The notes under the pieces were generated by a model. It searched no databases, was not told where the DNA came from, and saw nothing but the letters and a program-made list of their open reading frames with translations. 64,000 nucleotides of DNA, taken from NCBI GenBank assembly GCA_016756725.1, contig JAESII010000010.1, positions 78,447-142,446 of the forward strand, given 5' to 3'. How positions within the stretch are numbered: position 1 is the stretch's first letter; the number at the start of each line of letters is the position of its first letter. The position numbers and the translations under genes are program-made. Below are positions 33,656 to 42,060 of this stretch, one piece after another. The stretch is from Synergistaceae bacterium (lineage in GTDB: Bacteria > Synergistota > Synergistia > Synergistales > Aminithiophilaceae).

Positions 33656-35482
33656 ATGTGTGGCATCGTAGGCTATGTTGGAGAGCGCGAAGTCGTCGAT
33701 GTTCTCTTCGATGGCATGCGCCGTATGGAATATCGTGGCTATGATTCGGCCGGGATGGCCCTCTGGATGGAAGACAAACTTGAGGTCATTCGAGAGGTGG
33801 GACGCGTCGCTGAATTGGAGAAAGCCGCTCACGAACGGGGTCTGACAGGCCATCTTGGCATTGGGCACACCCGCTGGGCCACCCATGGCGGCGTGACCGT
33901 CGAGAACGCCCACCCTCACAGCGATGAAACGGGGCGTTTCGTCCTCGTTCACAATGGAATTGTCGAGAACTACCTTGATCTCAGAGAGGAGCTCGAGCAT
34001 CTCGGTGACCGCTTCGTCTCCGAGACGGACACGGAAGTCGTCGTCCACTACCTGGCGAGGCTCTACAAGGGAGACATGCGCGAAGCCCTCCTGGAACTGC
34101 AAAAGAAACTACGCGGCTCTTACGCCCTCGTCATCCTCCTGCGCGATGACCCGAACGGATTCTTCTGCGTCCGCCGGGGATCGCCGCTCGTTCTCGGTCT
34201 CGGCGACGGGGAGAATTTCTGTGCCTCTGACGTGCCCCCGCTGCTTCCCTACACGCGCAGCGTCGTCTACCTTGATGAGGGCGACATCGCTTCCGTCACA
34301 CGCCAAGGCGCTTCTGTCTGGGATGAGACGGGCTCTCCCAAGATCCTTGACGTCCACCAGGTGGACTGGGATGTCTCCATGGCCGATAAGGGCGGATATC
34401 CCCATTTCATGCTCAAGGAGATCAACGAGCAGGGAGCCGTCGTCCGTAGCACCCTCAAAAGCCGCGTCACCGAGGGAGGAGTCGACCTTTCCGACGAGCT
34501 TCTCTGGACGGAGGAGCAGGTCCGCTCCTGGAGAAGTCTCCACATCGTCGCCTGCGGGACCTCCTATTATGCCTCGCTTGTGGCTGAAAGGGCCCTGAGC
34601 AAGTGGACCGACCTGGACGTCCGCGTCGACATCGCCTCCGAGTACCGGTACCGCACGGTCCGTACCGATGAAAAAACCCTGGCTGTCTTTGTCTCCCAGT
34701 CCGGAGAGACGGCAGATACCATCGCCGCTCAAAGGCTCGCTCGCGGTCTTGGTGCCCATTGTCTGGCCATCACCAATGCCCGCGGATCGACGCTGGATCG
34801 GGAGGTTCACGACACACTCCTTCTCAAGGCTGGCCCTGAAATCGGCGTGGCCGCGACGAAGACCTTCATGGGCCAGCTTACCGTTTTGTACCTCCTCGCC
34901 CTCTACTTGGGTCGGCTTCGCGGTGGTATTTCCGCCGTCGAGGAGGTCCGCCTTGCCGAGGAGCTCAACCAGCTGCCATACAAGGTGGAGGCCACCATCG
35001 CCCGCGAGGAGAGTGTTCAGCACCTGGCCGAACGGTATGCCGGCTGTCGGGACTTCCTTTTCCTCGGAAGGGGCTATTCCTTCCCCATTGCCCTCGAAGG
35101 TGCCCTCAAGTTGAAGGAGATCTCCTACGTCCACGCCGAGGGCTATGCTGCCGGTGAGATGAAACATGGGCCCATCGCCCTTCTTGACGACAAGGTCCCC
35201 GTCGTCACCGTCATCCCCAGGGATAGTCTCTACGAGAAGACCCTGTCCAACATCCAGGAGGCCAAGGCCAGGCGGTCTCCGATCGTCGCCATCGGAACGG
35301 ACGGCGACGAGCTCCTGTCGACCTATGCCGACTACGTCGTCACCGTACCCTGGACGGATGAAGCGTTCACTCCCTTTCTCTCCGTCATTCCCTTGCAGCT
35401 TTTCGCCTACCACGTGGCCAAGCTCCGCAACTGTGATATTGACAAGCCGCGGAATCTCGCCAAAAGTGTCACCGTCGAATAG
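33656..35482 (+). CDS. glmS: Glucosamine-fructose-6-phosphate aminotransferase (isomerising)
   Basis: 608 residues. It makes glucosamine-6-phosphate from fructose-6-phosphate and glutamine. The start MCGIVGYVG exposes the nucleophile C2 after Met removal; GIGHTRWATHG and HNGIVENYLDLREEL complete the glutaminase domain (1-about 240). Two SIS domains follow with CGTSYYASL, SQSGETADT and GRGYSFPIALEGALKLKEISYVHAEGY, and the C-terminal AKSVTVE closes the active site. It is preceded by its ribozyme. Confidence 0.97.
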   Translation: MCGIVGYVGEREVVDVLFDGMRRMEYRGYDSAGMALWMEDKLEVIREVGRVAELEKAAHERGLTGHLGIGHTRWATHGGVTVENAHPHSDETGRFVLVHNGIVENYLDLREELEHLGDRFVSETDTEVVVHYLARLYKGDMREALLELQKKLRGSYALVILLRDDPNGFFCVRRGSPLVLGLGDGENFCASDVPPLLPYTRSVVYLDEGDIASVTRQGASVWDETGSPKILDVHQVDWDVSMADKGGYPHFMLKEINEQGAVVRSTLKSRVTEGGVDLSDELLWTEEQVRSWRSLHIVACGTSYYASLVAERALSKWTDLDVRVDIASEYRYRTVRTDEKTLAVFVSQSGETADTIAAQRLARGLGAHCLAITNARGSTLDREVHDTLLLKAGPEIGVAATKTFMGQLTVLYLLALYLGRLRGGISAVEEVRLAEELNQLPYKVEATIAREESVQHLAERYAGCRDFLFLGRGYSFPIALEGALKLKEISYVHAEGYAAGEMKHGPIALLDDKVPVVTVIPRDSLYEKTLSNIQEAKARRSPIVAIGTDGDELLSTYADYVVTVPWTDEAFTPFLSVIPLQLFAYHVAKLRNCDIDKPRNLAKSVTVE

Positions 35483-35501
35483 ACGAGGGCGAGGAAGAGA
35501 C

Positions 35502-35538
35502 AGAAAAAGGAGGGGCCCACAGGGCCCCTCCTTTTTCT
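35502..35538 (+). terminator. Bidirectional terminator after glmS
   Basis: A perfect 17-bp stem (35502-35518 with 35522-35538) has an ACA loop. The outer arms are AGAAAAAGG and CCTTTTTCT, so both strands carry a T-rich 3' arm. It lies between glmS (ends 35482) and the minus-strand gene ending at 35546. Confidence 0.93.
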
Positions 35539-35545
35539 GATCGGT

Positions 35546-36661
35546 TCAGTTCCGTCCGGGTTCCTCTGTCCGGGGAAAATAAATCCTGAGATGGCTGATG
35601 TCCTTGAGGCCGTCATCGATCCTCCCCGATCGGGTTGGAAGGCGTTGCCAGGGGCCCTCGTTGATACGGCAGAGCACGAGGGACCGCCTGCCGTAAGTTG
35701 ACCAGAGATCCCAGAGCGGTTCTCCCCTGGCCGGTCCGGGAACGAGAAAGTCGGAAAAGAGGGGTGCCTCGCCGACAAAGGAGTCCCCGCCCAGAGGTTC
35801 GACGATAAGCCATTGCGTCATTTGCCAGGCGTTCTCCATCTCCGGCGAGTGAGAATGGAGGAGGGGGAGAATCTGGAAGCCGCCCACCTCGCCCAGAGGT
35901 GACGTGCTGATGCAGATGACGCCCGTGTGGTTGGCGCGCAAACGGCCTGGTTCCTGGTATTGCGACCCACCAAAGCGGCCCACGCCACCCAGGGGGTGGG
36001 CTACTCGGCCGATCCTCCTTGCCCCGTACCCGTCGATCCAGGCGCTGATGGCCCCTCCCATCCGGTTTTCGATCTCCACCATGTAGGGACCGGGGTGCTC
36101 GACGACATCGATGACGAGCTTCTCGCCCTGGCGAGGCGGCTCATCGGCCAGAAGCGGACGGGCCATGCCTTGCGGCGAGAGAACCGTCACCGTCGAACCC
36201 ACCGGCGGTGCCCAGGCTCCGAAAAGACCTCTCCCGGCTGGGTTGTCGATGATCAGGGCATTGCCGACGCCGGCGGCAGGGGCGAAGGTCTCCGCAGGCA
36301 GCAGGCTGATGGTCCGTCCCTTCTCCTCTTCGACGGAAAGGAGCAAATGAATGGCGTTCACGGCCGAGGCTGCCACAGTACCGGGCCTTGCCCAGCGGCT
36401 TGCCGTGTAGGCTGGCCATCGGCTGGAGCTGGGAATGGCTAACACTTTGCCCAGGGACCGGCTCTCGCCGGAGGGTAAAAGAAGACGGACATCGTCTCCG
36501 ACGGCCAGGGGCAGTTCGATCCGAAAGAGGGGTGTCCCAGCCGATTGAGCCAGCTCGGTGGGATAACCCTCGGGCATCCAGGGCTCTACAGCCTCGGCAG
36601 AAAAGGCTAGAGCCGTTGTCAGCAGGGTGATGAAAAGAAGGTACTTCGCAACGATCTTCAC
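35546..36661 (-). CDS. Secreted protein of unknown function
   Basis: 371 residues from a GTG start with AAAGGAG 12 bp upstream. A signal peptide is clear (KIVAKYLLFITLLTTALAFSAEA, cleavage near 22-25). The mature part is Trp-, Pro- and Gly-rich with alternating hydrophobic residues, suggesting all-beta modules (RLLLPSGESRSLG, STVTVLSPQGMARPL, YMVEIENRMGGAISAWIDG). There is one mid-protein Cys (VICIS) and one near the end (VLCRI). I do not recognise a family. It sits 38 bp downstream of the CPBP protease gene on the same strand, so the two are probably cotranscribed. Confidence 0.75.
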   Translation of the reverse strand: MKIVAKYLLFITLLTTALAFSAEAVEPWMPEGYPTELAQSAGTPLFRIELPLAVGDDVRLLLPSGESRSLGKVLAIPSSSRWPAYTASRWARPGTVAASAVNAIHLLLSVEEEKGRTISLLPAETFAPAAGVGNALIIDNPAGRGLFGAWAPPVGSTVTVLSPQGMARPLLADEPPRQGEKLVIDVVEHPGPYMVEIENRMGGAISAWIDGYGARRIGRVAHPLGGVGRFGGSQYQEPGRLRANHTGVICISTSPLGEVGGFQILPLLHSHSPEMENAWQMTQWLIVEPLGGDSFVGEAPLFSDFLVPGPARGEPLWDLWSTYGRRSLVLCRINEGPWQRLPTRSGRIDDGLKDISHLRIYFPRTEEPGRN

Positions 36662-36699
36662 GATAATCGCTCGCTCCTTTGGTCGTATCCCACAGGGGT

Positions 36700-37215
36700 T
36701 CAGGGGAGAGGGAAAAACCAGACAGCCCAGAGGTTCCCCAGACCGTGGTAAAGGGCTGCCGAGGTTACCGTGCCGTGACGATGGCGAAGAAGTCCCATCA
36801 CCAGTCCGGGGAAGAAGGTTGCCAGAAAAATCGGTTCAGGATGGGCGATTCGATGACTTACGGCAAAGAGGACCGTCGTGAGCAGGAGGGCTGCACTGAA
36901 AGGGAGTTTTCGGGCCAGCAGTGTCTGCAGCCAGCCCCGGAAAAAGACCTCTTCGACGATTGCAGATACCGCTCCGGCCGTAATCTGCAGCAGTGCCACC
37001 TTCAAAGAGGGATTGTGGGGAAGGGAGAGACCAGGCCAACGAAGAGCGATCACCGTTAGCGGTGTCAGTGTTGCGGCGGTGACAAGAAGCGTTTCACCGA
37101 GAGCTTTAGTAGAAAGGGACCAGTCCAATCCGTAAGCGGAAAAAGACTCTTTTCTCAGATGGCACCAGACATAGGGGCCATAAAGCATTAAAGCAGCAAC
37201 GAAAAAGGCGATCAT
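36700..37215 (-). CDS. CPBP-family intramembrane metalloprotease (CAAX protease-like)
   Basis: 171 residues from the ATG at 37215, chosen because GGAGG lies 5 nt upstream; an earlier in-frame start would add 11 residues. The motif VEEVFFRGWL (E-E-x-x-x-R) and the later FAVSHRI and ALYHGLGNLWAV histidine/asparagine motifs are those of the Abi/CPBP family. About five to six hydrophobic segments span the protein. Bacterial members act in processing or immunity to bacteriocins, but no peptide gene is recognised here. Its partner downstream is a secreted protein of unknown function. Confidence 0.85.
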   Translation of the reverse strand: MIAFFVAALMLYGPYVWCHLRKESFSAYGLDWSLSTKALGETLLVTAATLTPLTVIALRWPGLSLPHNPSLKVALLQITAGAVSAIVEEVFFRGWLQTLLARKLPFSAALLLTTVLFAVSHRIAHPEPIFLATFFPGLVMGLLRHRHGTVTSAALYHGLGNLWAVWFFPLP

Positions 37216-37439
37216 GGCAACCTCCGGGGAAAGGCATCTGTCCTGCAAGATCTACCCTATCGTGAGGTGAGGAGGAGAAAAAAGCAAGGCCGGTCTTGTT
37301 ACTCCTGCCGCAAAGGAGGAGAGGCGATGGCAGAAAGGGGGCCTAAAAACCTTCAGGCAAGAAGCGACTTCAAGTCACCTCTTGCCTGAAGAAAAGAGAG
37401 ATACAGCAACGCTCCGGATTTTAGCCGGTGCCGGTCGGT
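37216..37439. other. Spacer between the CPBP and PerR-like genes
   Basis: Besides the terminator hairpin, this spacer holds a 20-codon plus-strand frame at 37327-37389 (ATG, with AAAGGAGG at 37312-37319) whose stop lies in the hairpin's distal arm. No plus-strand gene follows it closely, so it is probably fortuitous. No clear promoter for the CPBP gene was found. Confidence 0.45.
37346..37391 (-). terminator. Terminator of the PerR-like gene
   Basis: Perfect 11-bp arms CTTCAGGCAAG (37351-37361) and CTTGCCTGAAG (37381-37391) flank a loop with a small inner palindrome GACTTCAAGTC. On the minus strand the stem is followed by GTTTTTAG. The regulator gene ends 49 bp upstream on that strand. Confidence 0.75.
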
Positions 37440-37910
37440 TCAGACCTCGACACACTCCATTTCCGTGAGAAGCGGCGAGAGGCTTTCTTTCTCGTTTTCC
37501 TGGCGGCATGTATCACAGAGGCCGTAAAGGAAGATCTGCACGCTGTGAGCCCCTTCAGGGGCACCGTCTCGGATGGAATGGAGCACGTTATCGGCGATGG
37601 GAAAGTCAGTGAGAGCTCCGCAGGCCTGACAACGGAAATGGCCGTGTGGCTGGGGGTTCGGGTCGAAATGAACGCGCTTGTCGTCGATGCTCAGGATCTG
37701 GAGCAGTCCCGAATCGGCTAAAAGCTGAGCTGTGCTGTAGATTGTGGCATAGGAGATGGTGGGAAAGTCCTGACGTAACTCGCCGTAGATTTGGTCCGCT
37801 GAGGGATGGTCCGTTCTTCCCTTCAGCAATCTAAGGATGGCGATGCGCTGGGACGTGATCTTGGCTCCGCCCTCACGAAGCCTGGCAATGCCCTCTTCAA
37901 CGGTCCACAT
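37440..37910 (-). CDS. Fur-family regulator, PerR-like
   Basis: 156 residues: winged-helix DNA-binding domain (ITSQRIAILRLLKGRTDHPSADQIYGEL, then SYATIYSTAQLL) and dimer domain with two CxxC pairs (C94/C97 and CDTC near 132-135) for structural zinc. The regulatory-metal ligands line up with Bacillus PerR at a constant offset of two: H35, D83, H89, H91 and D102. The two aspartates favour a PerR-like peroxide sensor over an iron-sensing Fur. The start has GGAGG upstream. An imperfect palindrome upstream (37953-37980) may be its operator. No peroxide-defence gene is adjacent. Confidence 0.85.
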   Translation of the reverse strand: MWTVEEGIARLREGGAKITSQRIAILRLLKGRTDHPSADQIYGELRQDFPTISYATIYSTAQLLADSGLLQILSIDDKRVHFDPNPQPHGHFRCQACGALTDFPIADNVLHSIRDGAPEGAHSVQIFLYGLCDTCRQENEKESLSPLLTEMECVEV

Positions 37911-38232
37911 GAAACCAACCTCCTTGTTTCCCTGGCTTGACTCGCGTCTCCCATGATACTTAAAGCAGCTTCAATATGATAGAACGAAGGAACGATTCTG
38001 ACAAGGCTGGGCTATCCAGAAAAATGTTCACTTTTTTCTCGAGCTCTTTCAGGGGATTTGTCCCGAAAAAAGACCTTTTTAGGGTTTACAATAAACGTCC
38101 TGGCTGCTTTTTATGTGAGCTTTTGAGCCGTTGTTCTGATGCATCAACGGAGGCCATTCTCGGTATTGCTCCTTCCTGTCCGTTCGCCTTGACAGGTTCG
38201 GGTTGAAACGGGATATAATGGCTGCGCCTTAC
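37911..38232. other. AT-richer spacer between the PerR-like gene and tRNA-Gln
   Basis: It holds the imperfect 28-bp palindrome at 37953-37980 near the regulator gene, an unassigned AT-rich stretch (38020-38110), and the tRNA-Gln promoter at its right end. No convincing protein gene is seen. Confidence 0.5.
38189..38219 (+). promoter_or_regulatory. Promoter of tRNA-Gln
   Basis: Perfect -35 TTGACA (38189-38194) and perfect -10 TATAAT (38214-38219), with a longish 19-bp spacer, 13 bp before the tRNA. Transcription probably continues into glmU. Confidence 0.8.
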
Positions 38233-38306
38233 TGGGGTGTAGCCAAGCGGCAAGGCAGCGGACTTTGGATCCGCCATCGCTGGTTCGAATCCAGCCACCC
38301 CAGCCA
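38233..38306 (+). tRNA. tRNA-Gln (anticodon UUG)
   Basis: 74 nt including CCA. Acceptor TGGGGTG pairs with CACCCCA; anticodon stem GCGGA/TCCGC encloses CTTTGGA (UUG); T-arm CTGGTTCGAATCCAG. No glutaminyl-tRNA synthetase is in the window. Confidence 0.97.
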
Positions 38307-38407
38307 GACTGTCAAGCCTGGGAAGCCTGAAGGCTTCCCGCTTTTTTGCTGCCTCTTCGCTTCTCCTCTCGAGGTGGCCGATTTTTCACGTCTTGGAGGG
38401 AAAGAGC

Positions 38408-39793
38408 ATGTCTGCTCCTGTTTCTCTGGCTGTGCTCGTCCTGGCCGCCGGCAAGGGGACGAGAATGAAGAGTGAGTCGCCTAAGGTTCTTATGCCTCTT
38501 CTGGAAGAGCCTCTTCTCTCCTATCCACTGCGGACTCTTTGCGGTCTTGGCATGGACCAGGTCGGCGTCGTTGTTGGCCATGGCGGTGAGCAGGTTGTGA
38601 CCTACCTGAACAGGAGCTGGCCCTCGGCGCGGACCATCTGGCAAGAGGAACAGAAGGGCACGGGCCATGCCGTGTCGGTCTGCCGCGATTGGTGGCGTTT
38701 TTTCGATCATCTCCTCGTCCTTCCAGGCGATGTTCCTCTTCTTTCGGCTCAGGCTCTGGTCTCTCTGGCCGAGGTTCATTTGAACCAATCGGCGGAGGCG
38801 ACCTTTCTCTCCATTGAGCTCGATGATCCCAGCGGCTATGGCCGGGTGATCCGCCGGGGCGATTCCGTTCGCATCGTCGAGCACAAGGACGCGACGGATA
38901 AAGAGCGATCGGTCCGCGAAGTCAACAGCGGCGTCTACCTTTTCCGGACCGAGTGGCTTGCCGAGGCGCTCGACGCTCTTTCCTGTGACAATGTCCAAGG
39001 AGAGTACTATCTGCCCGATGTCCTCCCTCTCCTGGCTGGGAAGGGGAGGGTCGTCTCGTCTCTTTGGGCGCGAGCTGAAGATCTTTCCGGTGCAAACGAT
39101 CCGATTCAGCTCGCCGAACTGGGCCGCGTCCTCCGTGATAGGCTCCTTGCAGCCTGGATGGCTGCTGGCGTCAAGTGCATTGATCCTTCTTCGGTCTGGA
39201 TTGGTCCCCGCGTCGCCTTAGCCCCCGACATCTATCTTGAGCCTCATGTGCAGCTCTGGGGAGCCACGGAAGTCGGCGAGGGCAGCCGTGTGGGCAGTTT
39301 TTCCGTACTGCGTGATGCCAGGGTGGGCCGTTTCGTCGATCTTGTCGGCCATGTCCGCATTGAGGACAGCACGCTCCGTGACGGCGTCAAGGCTGGACCC
39401 TTCACCTACATTAGGGGCGATGCTGAACTTCGTGAGGAAGCCTTTGCCGGCCGTTTCGTTGAGATCAAAAAGAGCACCATCGGTCCCAAGGCCAAGGTGC
39501 CTCACCTTTCCTACATCGGTGATGCGACTGTGGGTGAGGGAACGAACATCGGCGCCGGGACAATAACCTGTAACTACGACGGCAAGGACAAGCACGCCAC
39601 GTCTATCGGCAGGGAATGCTTCATCGGCAGTGATACCATGTTGGTGGCGCCTCTGACCGTCGGAGATCGCGCTATGACCGGTGCCGGTTCGGTGATCACT
39701 CATGACGTGCCTGAGGGGGCTTTGGCCGTGGCAAGAGCCAAGCAACGTGTCATCGAAGGCTGGTGGGAACGCAAGAAGGACCGAAAGGACTGA
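38408..39793 (+). CDS. glmU: Bifunctional GlcNAc-1-P uridyltransferase / GlcN-1-P acetyltransferase
   Basis: 461 residues from ATG 38408 (SD GGAGGG about 8 bp upstream). It catalyses the last two steps to UDP-GlcNAc. The N-terminal uridyltransferase domain carries VLVLAAGKGTRMKSESPKVL and EQKGTGHAV. The C-terminal left-handed beta-helix (about 250-455) shows hexapeptide repeats and the acetyltransferase segment ITCNYDGKDKHATSIG. With glmS and glmM it completes the pathway in this window. Confidence 0.96.
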   Translation: MSAPVSLAVLVLAAGKGTRMKSESPKVLMPLLEEPLLSYPLRTLCGLGMDQVGVVVGHGGEQVVTYLNRSWPSARTIWQEEQKGTGHAVSVCRDWWRFFDHLLVLPGDVPLLSAQALVSLAEVHLNQSAEATFLSIELDDPSGYGRVIRRGDSVRIVEHKDATDKERSVREVNSGVYLFRTEWLAEALDALSCDNVQGEYYLPDVLPLLAGKGRVVSSLWARAEDLSGANDPIQLAELGRVLRDRLLAAWMAAGVKCIDPSSVWIGPRVALAPDIYLEPHVQLWGATEVGEGSRVGSFSVLRDARVGRFVDLVGHVRIEDSTLRDGVKAGPFTYIRGDAELREEAFAGRFVEIKKSTIGPKAKVPHLSYIGDATVGEGTNIGAGTITCNYDGKDKHATSIGRECFIGSDTMLVAPLTVGDRAMTGAGSVITHDVPEGALAVARAKQRVIEGWWERKKDRKD

Positions 39794-39805
39794 GGGGGTT
39801 AGGTC

Positions 39806-40774
39806 ATGGTCTCCAAGATCAGAGAGATGAAGGTTTTCAGTGGTAGCGCTCATCCCGAATTCGCCGCCCGGGTCTGCGAGAATCTCGGCGTGTCCGTGGC
39901 TGCGACGAAGCTGTTCCGTTTTTCCGACGGAGAGATCGGTGTCTCCATAGAGGAAAGCGTTCGTGGAGCCGACGTCTTTGTCATCCAGCCGACCTGCAGC
40001 CCCGTCAACGAAAACATCATGGAACTGCTTATCATGGTCGATGCCCTCCACCGTGCCTCAGCTTACCGCGTCAACGTCGTGACCCCCTATTTCGGTTATG
40101 CTCGGCAGGACAGGAAAACCCGCGCCCGGGAGCCCATCACGGCCAAGCTCGTTTGCAACATCATCGAGAAATCCGGCGCTGACCGTCTCGTCTCGGCCGA
40201 TCTCCATGCCGGCCAGATTCAGGGATTTTTCGACATCCCTGTCGATCATCTGACGGGGATCAACCTGCTTGCTTCTGCCTTCCGCGGAGAGCTGAAGGAT
40301 GGGATCAAGGAAAACCGTGTCGTCGTCGTCTCTCCCGACATCGGAGGCGTCGTCAGAGCCCGGCGTTTCGCCGTCCAGCTCAACGCCGATCTGGCCATCG
40401 TTGACAAGCGCCGTTCCCATGACGTGGCCAATTTCTGCGAGGTCATGGAGATCATCGGACGGGTCAAAGGGAAAGTCGCCATCCTCGTCGATGATCTCAT
40501 TGACACGGCGGGCACGATGGTCCAGGCTGCCGCTGCCCTCAAGGAGCGGGGAGCGGAGAAGGTCTATGCCTGTGCCACCCACGGCGTTCTCTCCGGCCCT
40601 GCCGTCGAGCGTCTTGCCGGTTCAGAGATCGAGAAAGTGCTTCTCACCGATACGATTCCGTTGCCTCCGGAGAAAAAGTTGGATAAGATTACCACGCTAT
40701 CCATTGCCCCCCTTTTTGCTGATGCCATCAGCAGAATTCATTCCGATCACTCTGTCAGCATCCTGTTCCGCTGA
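39806..40774 (+). CDS. prs: Ribose-phosphate pyrophosphokinase
   Basis: 322 residues. It makes PRPP from ribose-5-phosphate and ATP. Signatures: MKVFSGSAHPEFA, PYFGYARQDRKTRAREPITAKL (flexible loop), SADLHAGQIQGFFDIPVDHL, VVSPDIGGVVRARRFA and the PRPP loop ILVDDLIDTAGTM. ATG 39806 follows a GAGGGGG element; ATG 39827 is an alternative. It sits 12 bp after glmU, a common bacterial pairing that continues with rplY and pth. Confidence 0.96.
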   Translation: MVSKIREMKVFSGSAHPEFAARVCENLGVSVAATKLFRFSDGEIGVSIEESVRGADVFVIQPTCSPVNENIMELLIMVDALHRASAYRVNVVTPYFGYARQDRKTRAREPITAKLVCNIIEKSGADRLVSADLHAGQIQGFFDIPVDHLTGINLLASAFRGELKDGIKENRVVVVSPDIGGVVRARRFAVQLNADLAIVDKRRSHDVANFCEVMEIIGRVKGKVAILVDDLIDTAGTMVQAAAALKERGAEKVYACATHGVLSGPAVERLAGSEIEKVLLTDTIPLPPEKKLDKITTLSIAPLFADAISRIHSDHSVSILFR

Positions 40775-40824
40775 AGGAAGATACGCCTGACTTTGTCAGA
40801 ATCTGTTTTGGAGGTGCACGATTG

Positions 40825-41475
40825 ATGAAAGAATTGGCCAAAGTCGCTCTTCAGGAGCGGCACGAAACCGGTAAAGGTGCTTGCCGTAAGCTTCGGGCAG
40901 AAGGCCAGATTCCGGCTGTCTTCTATGGTCCCGGCTACGAAGGGGGCCTGACTGTCAGGGCGGCCCTGTTGGAACTTGCTCCCGTCTTCAAGAGCGGCAA
41001 CTGGGAGACGTCCGTCCTCCAGCTTGCCCTTCCCGATGGGAAAGAGGAAATGGCCATCATGAAGGACGTTGCCCGTGATCCCCTCACCGGCGACTTGCTG
41101 CACGTCGACTTCTACAAGCTTGTCAAGGGGCACAAGGTTTCGGTGAATGTCCCCGTCGAACTTGTTGGCCGCGAAACCTGTGTCGGTGCCAAGGCCGGCG
41201 GCGTTGTCGAACTTCACCTTCACGAAGTGGTCATGGATGTCCTTCCTTCGGAGATCCCCGATTCGGTTGTCGTTGACATCTCCGGCCTCAACCTCGACGA
41301 GTCGGTCCTCCTGTCGGAGCTCTCCTTCCCCGAAAGCGCTCACGTCTATGCCGAGGACGATGCCGTTGTCGTCGCCGTCAGCCGCCCCCGCTCCGTCGAG
41401 GAAGAAGAGGAGGCAGAAGAGGAAGTCACTGAGGTGGAAGTCGTCGCCAAGGGCAAGCAGATCGAGGAGGAGTAA
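40825..41475 (+). CDS. rplY: Ribosomal protein bL25, CTC/TL5 type
   Basis: 216 residues. It binds 5S rRNA. The N-terminal L25 domain (about 1-92: LQERHETGKGACRKLRAEGQIPAVFYGPG) is followed by the beta-rich TL5 domain and an acidic tail (EEEEEAEEEVTEVEVV...). ATG 40825 is preferred (GGAGGTG 8 bp upstream) over the TTG immediately before it. Confidence 0.95.
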   Translation: MKELAKVALQERHETGKGACRKLRAEGQIPAVFYGPGYEGGLTVRAALLELAPVFKSGNWETSVLQLALPDGKEEMAIMKDVARDPLTGDLLHVDFYKLVKGHKVSVNVPVELVGRETCVGAKAGGVVELHLHEVVMDVLPSEIPDSVVVDISGLNLDESVLLSELSFPESAHVYAEDDAVVVAVSRPRSVEEEEEAEEEVTEVEVVAKGKQIEEE

Positions 41476-41481
41476 TTCCCC

Positions 41482-42060
41482 TTGCGTCTTGTCGTGGGGC
41501 TCGGGAATCCCGGGCCCCGTTATGCTTTTTCCCGCCATAACGTGGGCTGGCTAGTCGTCGATGCCCTTCTCGAGACCCTTGAAAGCAGGCGAAGCCTCTC
41601 TCGTTATCACGGTCTCCTCTGGGGCCCCTTCGGTGAAGGGGAGCGGTCTTTCTGTGTTCTTAAGCCAGTGACTTACATGAACGTCAGCGGCCGTTCCGTC
41701 GCTGCCGCCTGGCGAGGATTGAATCTTACCGATCCTGCCCAGATCCTGGTCCTCTTTGATGATGTCCATCTTCCCTTAGGTCGGCTCCGGTTGCGGCCGA
41801 AAGGGTCTGCTGGCGGTCAGAACGGCATGGCCTCCATCATCGGGGCCCTGGGCACGGACCAGATCCCCCGCCTTCGTGTCGGCGTTGGCGAGCCTTCACG
41901 CGGTGAGCTCGCCGACTGGGTTCTTTCCGAGTTCTCCCGTTCCGAAAGGCCTCTTCTCGACAAGGTCCTGGAAGTCGCCGTCGAGGCTGTCCATCGATGG
42001 ATTGAAGGTGAAGCGATGGACAGACTTGCAGCCGCCTATAACGGCATGTCCCTCTCATGA
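41482..42060 (+). CDS. pth: Peptidyl-tRNA hydrolase
   Basis: 192 residues starting at TTG 41482, with GAGGAGGAG in the end of rplY as SD. It recycles peptidyl-tRNA. RLVVGLGNPGPRYAFSRHNVGW supplies the catalytic His (H20), and LFDDVHLPLGRLRLRPKGSAGGQNGM supplies the Asp and the GGQNGM signature. It overlaps mfd by 4 bp. Confidence 0.95.
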   Translation: MRLVVGLGNPGPRYAFSRHNVGWLVVDALLETLESRRSLSRYHGLLWGPFGEGERSFCVLKPVTYMNVSGRSVAAAWRGLNLTDPAQILVLFDDVHLPLGRLRLRPKGSAGGQNGMASIIGALGTDQIPRLRVGVGEPSRGELADWVLSEFSRSERPLLDKVLEVAVEAVHRWIEGEAMDRLAAAYNGMSLS

